In this document: positions 6,276 through 9,782 of the stretch, piece after piece
Layout: every line of letters starts with the position of its first letter
How positions within the stretch are numbered: the first letter of the stretch is position 1
Assembly: GCA_015069525.1 (NCBI GenBank)
Contig: SVIK01000055.1
Location: 1 to 9,782 of the forward strand
Length of the DNA: 9,782 bases
Source of the DNA: Clostridiales bacterium
GTDB lineage: Bacteria > Bacillota > Clostridia > Christensenellales > Borkfalkiaceae
Direction of reading: 5' to 3'
The notes under the pieces: model-generated
What the model was told of the DNA's origin: nothing
The model's database searches: none
The model's input: the letters and a program-made list of their open reading frames with translations, nothing else
Position numbers and translations under genes: made by a program

Positions 6276-7514
6276 TTATAAAACAATCGCGTCTTTCGTG
6301 TTGCCAACAAGCGAAACTGCCTTTTCCTTTTCGTTAAACATTACCTCTATCGCCTTTAACGTGTCTTCCCACGTCAGTTTGTTGATAGTAGCGAGCCTTT
6401 CTTCAAAATCGAACACTTTGTTAAAATTGAGCATATATTTCCCGTACAATAGCATTTGGGAATTGCTGTTTTCGTTGCTAAAAAACAATCCCGATTTCAT
6501 TTGCTCACGGCTACGTAAAAATTCTTCTTGCGTAATGCCGTTCTTTTTCAAATCGCTCACGACAGCGCAAATGGCGTCGTACGCCTGTTGTTTTTGCGCA
6601 GGGTTTACGCCCGCGTAAATGATTTGCGTACCGCATTCGCTATACGGAGATGCATACGAATATACCGAATAGGCAAGCCCGCGTTTTTCGCGCACTTCTT
6701 GGAACAAGCGGGAACTCATCGAACCGCCAAGCACGCCGTTTACAACGTTGACTGCGTTTTCTAAATCGCTTCCCCTTGCAACCGAGGGATACGCAATGCC
6801 GATATGCATCTGTTCGATAGGTTTTGTCTTAACAAGGCTTTTTTTCGTATTTTCAAGCACAATCGGGCGTTTTTCAAACGCTCCCTTTTCCAAATCGCCA
6901 AAGTACGATTCAACAAGCGCTTGCGCCGTGCTTTTATCGATTGCCCCCGCAAAGGAAATAACGATATTTTCGGGGCAGTAGCGCGCCTTTTTATATTTGA
7001 GCATATCCGAAACGGTAAAGCCTTTTACGTTTTGAATACTGCCGAGAATATTGCGCCCGTAATTGTTTTTGCCGTAAAAAGCATGTGCCAACAAATCCAA
7101 ACACAAATCCTCAGGCGTGTCTTCGTTCATGGAGATTTCCTCACAAACCACCCCTTTTTCCCTTTCCATTTCCTCTTCGGGGAAGGTGGAATGAAGGAAC
7201 AAATCGGACAAAATCTCAAAACAATCCGCCGTGTGGTCCGCCGTACACTTGGAATAATAACAAGTGAGGTCTTTGCTCGTAAACGCGTTTACTTGCGCGC
7301 CGATACGGTCAAAAGCGTCGGACACCTCGAAAGCGTTTCTTTTTTTCGTGCCTTTGAATTGCATATGTTCGATAAAATGGGAAATGCCGTCTTCTGCGTC
7401 CGTTTCTACGCACGCACCCGTACCGACCAAAATCCCCATCGTCACCGACATAAGCCCTTGCATTTCTTTTACAACGAGCCGAAGCCCGTTATCATATTTT
7501 TTTTCGAATACCAT
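6276..7514 (-). CDS. M16 family zinc peptidase (MlpA/YmxG-like)
   Basis: A 412-residue protein with the inverted zinc site HFIEH at residues 46-50 (His46 and His50 as ligands, Glu49 catalytic) and the distal glutamate in CEEISMNEDTPED (E125/E126, about 76 residues later). The C-terminal half contains SSRLFQEVREKRGLAYSVYS, the conserved partner-half Arg/Tyr motif of the family. No signal peptide is visible, so it is probably cytoplasmic. Length and sequence type match B. subtilis MlpA (YmxG, about 409 residues), a processing-peptidase-like protein. Its immediate upstream neighbour is a NodB-like gene, as in the B. subtilis ylxY-mlpA pair, which supports the assignment. The ATG at 7514 is preceded by AAAGGAT. 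The zinc site appears intact, so an active enzyme is expected; the substrate is unknown. Confidence 0.93.
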   Translation of the reverse strand: MVFEKKYDNGLRLVVKEMQGLMSVTMGILVGTGACVETDAEDGISHFIEHMQFKGTKKRNAFEVSDAFDRIGAQVNAFTSKDLTCYYSKCTADHTADCFEILSDLFLHSTFPEEEMEREKGVVCEEISMNEDTPEDLCLDLLAHAFYGKNNYGRNILGSIQNVKGFTVSDMLKYKKARYCPENIVISFAGAIDKSTAQALVESYFGDLEKGAFEKRPIVLENTKKSLVKTKPIEQMHIGIAYPSVARGSDLENAVNVVNGVLGGSMSSRLFQEVREKRGLAYSVYSYASPYSECGTQIIYAGVNPAQKQQAYDAICAVVSDLKKNGITQEEFLRSREQMKSGLFFSNENSNSQMLLYGKYMLNFNKVFDFEERLATINKLTWEDTLKAIEVMFNEKEKAVSLVGNTKDAIVL

Positions 7515-7533
7515 ATTTCTATCCTTTTAATTA

Positions 7534-8274
7534 TTATCCTTTGTATTGTAAATTTTCCGAAACGGTAATTGCGGAAAGATTATTTTCTTTATAATACGTT
7601 AAAATATCCGCCAACGCCTCCACCGTTTCCTTCATCGGGTGCATCAAAACGAATTCTCCACCCGTTATATTTTGCGTTGCTCGTTTATAAATCAGCTTTT
7701 TGTCTTTATCCCGCCAATCAATCGTATCCCTCGACCAAAGCACCGTTTTCATACTTAGTTCCCTACACGCGCTTAACGTTTCGTCGTTATACGCACCGCT
7801 TGGCGGAGCAAATAAATGGGGGGATACGCCTATTAACAACTCAATAAACTGATTACAAGAAGTGATTTCCCGTTTATTCTCCAAAAGATTTAATTTCGAG
7901 TGGTCTTTATGAAAATACCCGTGATTCCCAATCTCGTGCCCTAAAATATAGATATCACGAACGCACTTCGCGTTATCGTCCGCCCAACAACCACCGATAA
8001 AAAAGGTTGCTTTTGCGTTAAACTCCTCTAAGATTTCTAAAATACTGTACACCTCTTCCGTTCCCCAATATACGTTGAACATCAAGGATACGCCCTGAGA
8101 GGTAATTTTTCCGTTGCGGTAAATATCCGCCTCGCGCCCGTCCGTTTCCTTGAACTCCTCTCCTGAAAACGTGGAAAACATACCGACCAAAAGAATTATA
8201 AAGCTGAGAAGCACGTTTGAAATTAGCGTAATCTTGAACGTACCGCTTCGACGGCGTATTGCTTTGCCTTTCAT
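7534..8274 (-). CDS. Membrane-anchored NodB-fold polysaccharide deacetylase-like protein with degenerate active site (YlxY-like)
   Basis: A 246-residue protein with a basic N-terminus and one hydrophobic segment (about residues 14-34), so the domain is expected outside the membrane. NodB motifs are in order: motif 1 is MFNVYWG (65-71) instead of TFDDG; motif 2 is NHGYFH (117-122), keeping both zinc-type histidines His118 and His122; motif 3 is FAPPSGAY (155-162) with Ala for the usual Arg; motif 4 is DTIDWRD (183-189); motif 5 is LMHP (210-213) with His212. The first Asp (general base) and second Asp (metal ligand) are replaced by Asn67 and Val68, so ordinary peptidoglycan or chitin deacetylase activity is doubtful. 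I recall the FNVYWG form from other Clostridia, so it is probably a fixed variant rather than decay. The ATG follows GAGGTGAT by a few bases. Confidence 0.88.
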   Translation of the reverse strand: MKGKAIRRRSGTFKITLISNVLLSFIILLVGMFSTFSGEEFKETDGREADIYRNGKITSQGVSLMFNVYWGTEEVYSILEILEEFNAKATFFIGGCWADDNAKCVRDIYILGHEIGNHGYFHKDHSKLNLLENKREITSCNQFIELLIGVSPHLFAPPSGAYNDETLSACRELSMKTVLWSRDTIDWRDKDKKLIYKRATQNITGGEFVLMHPMKETVEALADILTYYKENNLSAITVSENLQYKG

Positions 8275-8297
8275 TTATCACCTCAAATAGATTTGGT

Positions 8298-8324
8298 AAT
8301 ATACTATTGATTTGAAAATGACAA
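8298..8324 (-). promoter_or_regulatory. Weak candidate promoter upstream of the NodB-like gene
   Basis: In the 71-base gap after mutS2, a TTGTCA-like -35 box (8324-8319) is followed by TATATT (8303-8298) at a short 15-base spacing, or by TATTAC (8301-8296) at 17 bases. Neither pairing is strong. Transcription could equally continue from mutS2, since I see no terminator hairpin in the gap. Confidence 0.35.
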
Positions 8325-8345
8325 TATGCAAAGCAAGCAAAAAGA

Positions 8346-9782
8346 TTACTTAATTTTTACTATCGTGACGCCCGTATCCCCTTCGCCGTATTTACCCAAA
8401 CGGAATTCGGCAACGTTTCTATGCGTTCTTAAAAATTCGTGTATACCCGCGCGCAATTTCCCCGTGCCCATGCCGTGTACAATCCGCACTTCTTCAAGGT
8501 TAGCAATAATTGCCGAATCAAGAAACGCTTCCACGTCGGGCAACGCCTCGTGCACGGTTTTCCCGATAACGTTCAGTTCCAATGCGGGCGCAGGCTTTGC
8601 TACAAGCGATTTTTTCACCTCTACGTTAGAAAACGCCTTCTTATTCTTCTCCCAACGCTTCTTATCCTTAATAGCTTGTGCTTTTTCACCGTGAATTACT
8701 ATCGACAAATCGCTAAATTTACTACGCACACGAATATTCCCACATAAAACCTCCGCCTCTTGCTTTTGCGGACGAAGATTTTGGATAATGCCCTCTTGAT
8801 TTATATTCTGCACGTATACCTTTTTTCCAATCGCCAAATCCTTTTCATGGGCAGGTTGAAAAATCGGGCGGATAAGTTCTTCGTTTTCCGTATCGTAAAC
8901 TTTATCGCCAAGCTTATTTTTCAACGTTCTCGCCTTGATTAAATCGGCTTCCGTCAACGTTTCTTTGGCAAAAAGCTTTTCCATTTCTTCAAGCAATTCT
9001 TCCGCTTGCGCACTACGTTCGTTGATAATCCGTCTTGCCTCCGCTTTGGCGGAAATTTGCAATTTTTCTTTTTCTTTGATTAGTTTTTCTTTTTCCTGTT
9101 GTAAAGCGGAAAGTTTTTCTTCCCACTCCGCTTTCAATCGGTTGCTCTCTTTCAGCGTTTCCTCCGCTTTTATACGGCTTTCTTCTGCGCTACGCACAAT
9201 ATTTTCAAAATGTTGCGCGTCCTTAGAAAGGTTGGAAAGAGCCTCTTGCAAAACGCTCTCTTTTAAGCCTAAGCGTCGAGAAATCCCCAAAGCGTTGCTT
9301 GAACCAGGCAAACCGATTTGCATAATATATAGCGCCTGCAACGTGTTGGAATCAAACGCCATGCAAGCGTTTTCTATACCGTCTTTTTGAAAAGCGAACT
9401 CCTTTAAGGAGGTGTAGTGCGTGGTGACAACCCCTTTGCAACCGCTTGTAAGCAAATGGGAAAGAATCGCTTTGGCGAGTGCTTGTCCCTCATCAGGGTC
9501 CGTCCCACCGCCCAATTCGTCAATCAAAACGAGCGATTTTGCGTTTGCGTTTTCTACGATATGAATAATATTGGTGATATGTGAAGAAAAGGTTGAAAGA
9601 CTGTCTTCTATGCTTTGAGAATCGCCAACGTCGCAGTAAATCTCATCGAACACGGACAGCTTTGCCCTACTTGCGGGAATAAACAGCCCACACATCGCCA
9701 TCAACGAAAAGAGCCCCACCATTTTTAACGAAACGGTTTTACCACCCGTATTCGGTCCGCTAATCAACAAAAAACGGTACTT
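8346..9782 (-). CDS. mutS2: Endonuclease MutS2, C-terminal part, cut by window edge
   Basis: The last 478 residues of a protein usually near 780-790; the N-terminal core/lever part lies beyond the right edge. Visible in order are the Walker A GPNTGGKT (bases 9758-9735), the MutS-type GDSQSIEDSLSTFSSHI, the Walker B LVLIDELGGGTDPDEG and HY of the H-loop. A MutS2-type LPGSSNALGISRRLG, a highly charged coiled coil (about 190-265 of the fragment), a KOW-like region around DLAIGKKVYVQN and a C-terminal Smr domain (8582-8349) with HGMGTGKLR follow. MutS2 acts on recombination intermediates and, in Bacillota, on collided ribosomes. The Smr LDLRG-type motif reads LNVIG here (8576-8562), losing Asp and Arg. 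The true start is outside the window; no start within it should be used. Confidence 0.95.
   Translation of the reverse strand, partial: KYRFLLISGPNTGGKTVSLKMVGLFSLMAMCGLFIPASRAKLSVFDEIYCDVGDSQSIEDSLSTFSSHITNIIHIVENANAKSLVLIDELGGGTDPDEGQALAKAILSHLLTSGCKGVVTTHYTSLKEFAFQKDGIENACMAFDSNTLQALYIMQIGLPGSSNALGISRRLGLKESVLQEALSNLSKDAQHFENIVRSAEESRIKAEETLKESNRLKAEWEEKLSALQQEKEKLIKEKEKLQISAKAEARRIINERSAQAEELLEEMEKLFAKETLTEADLIKARTLKNKLGDKVYDTENEELIRPIFQPAHEKDLAIGKKVYVQNINQEGIIQNLRPQKQEAEVLCGNIRVRSKFSDLSIVIHGEKAQAIKDKKRWEKNKKAFSNVEVKKSLVAKPAPALELNVIGKTVHEALPDVEAFLDSAIIANLEEVRIVHGMGTGKLRAGIHEFLRTHRNVAEFRLGKYGEGDTGVTIVKIK

Noticed and set aside
6272..6310. Upstream TTG start giving a 178-residue glycosylase
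   Set aside because: The extra 13 residues are encoded inside the peptidase gene and are not expected in the family. The ATG at 6271 places GFPP at the usual distance from the N-terminus.
6004..6618. A 204-codon open frame on the plus strand
   Set aside because: It is antisense to the glycosylase and the peptidase 3' end, is low in complexity in places and resembles no family. It is best explained as a shadow of minus-strand codon bias.
6804..7568. A 254-codon open frame on the plus strand
   Set aside because: It lies entirely opposite the M16 peptidase gene and the end of the NodB-like gene, which have recognisable catalytic motifs. Its product has no recognisable domain and no good ribosome site.
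8283..8314. Interrupted inverted repeat (TCAAAT ... ATTTGA) upstream of the NodB-like gene
   Set aside because: The arms match over only six bases before mismatches and the spacer is long. It is not distinguishable from chance in AT-rich sequence and has no U tract for a terminator.

Overview
The window looks like chromosomal DNA of a low-to-moderate-GC member of the Bacillota, most likely Clostridia. The evidence is strong AGGAG-type ribosome binding sites, TTGACA/TATAAT promoters, intrinsic terminators, MutS2 rather than MutS/MutL at the edge, a Clostridia-type NodB-like protein beside an M16 peptidase, and a Gram-positive-style lipoprotein carrying tandem FN3-like repeats. An uncultured gut Clostridia lineage would fit, but that placement is inference. 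No mobile element, CRISPR array, tRNA or rRNA was seen.

Every gene I can support lies on the minus strand, so transcription runs from high to low coordinates. From the right edge: the C-terminal two thirds of mutS2 (cut by the window), a membrane-anchored NodB-fold protein with a degenerate active site, an M16 zinc peptidase, a DNA-deoxyinosine (family 6 uracil) glycosylase and tex. The last four are separated by 19, 4 and 15 bases and look like one operon, possibly fed by mutS2 or by a weak candidate promoter in the 71-base mutS2 gap. acpP follows with its own promoter and a strong terminator. A monocistronic 929-residue lipoprotein comes next, with a near-consensus promoter and its own terminator. 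The window ends in the first 62 codons of an ABC-F ATPase, also with its own promoter.

Most of the window is housekeeping: DNA repair and recombination (MutS2, glycosylase), RNA/transcription-associated Tex, fatty acid synthesis (AcpP) and ribosome-associated ABC-F. The adjacent NodB-like and M16 genes match the ylxY-mlpA (ymxG) neighbourhood of Bacillus subtilis. The accessory element is the lipoprotein: four FN3-like repeats, a beta-sandwich-like segment, an SGNH/GDSL hydrolase domain and a C-terminal carbohydrate-binding-like segment, suggesting a surface esterase or deacetylase acting on glycans. I found no convincing wholly new system. The best leads are this lipoprotein, the degenerate deacetylase paired with the M16 peptidase, and a perfect 20-base palindrome centred on the predicted start of the ABC-F transcript.
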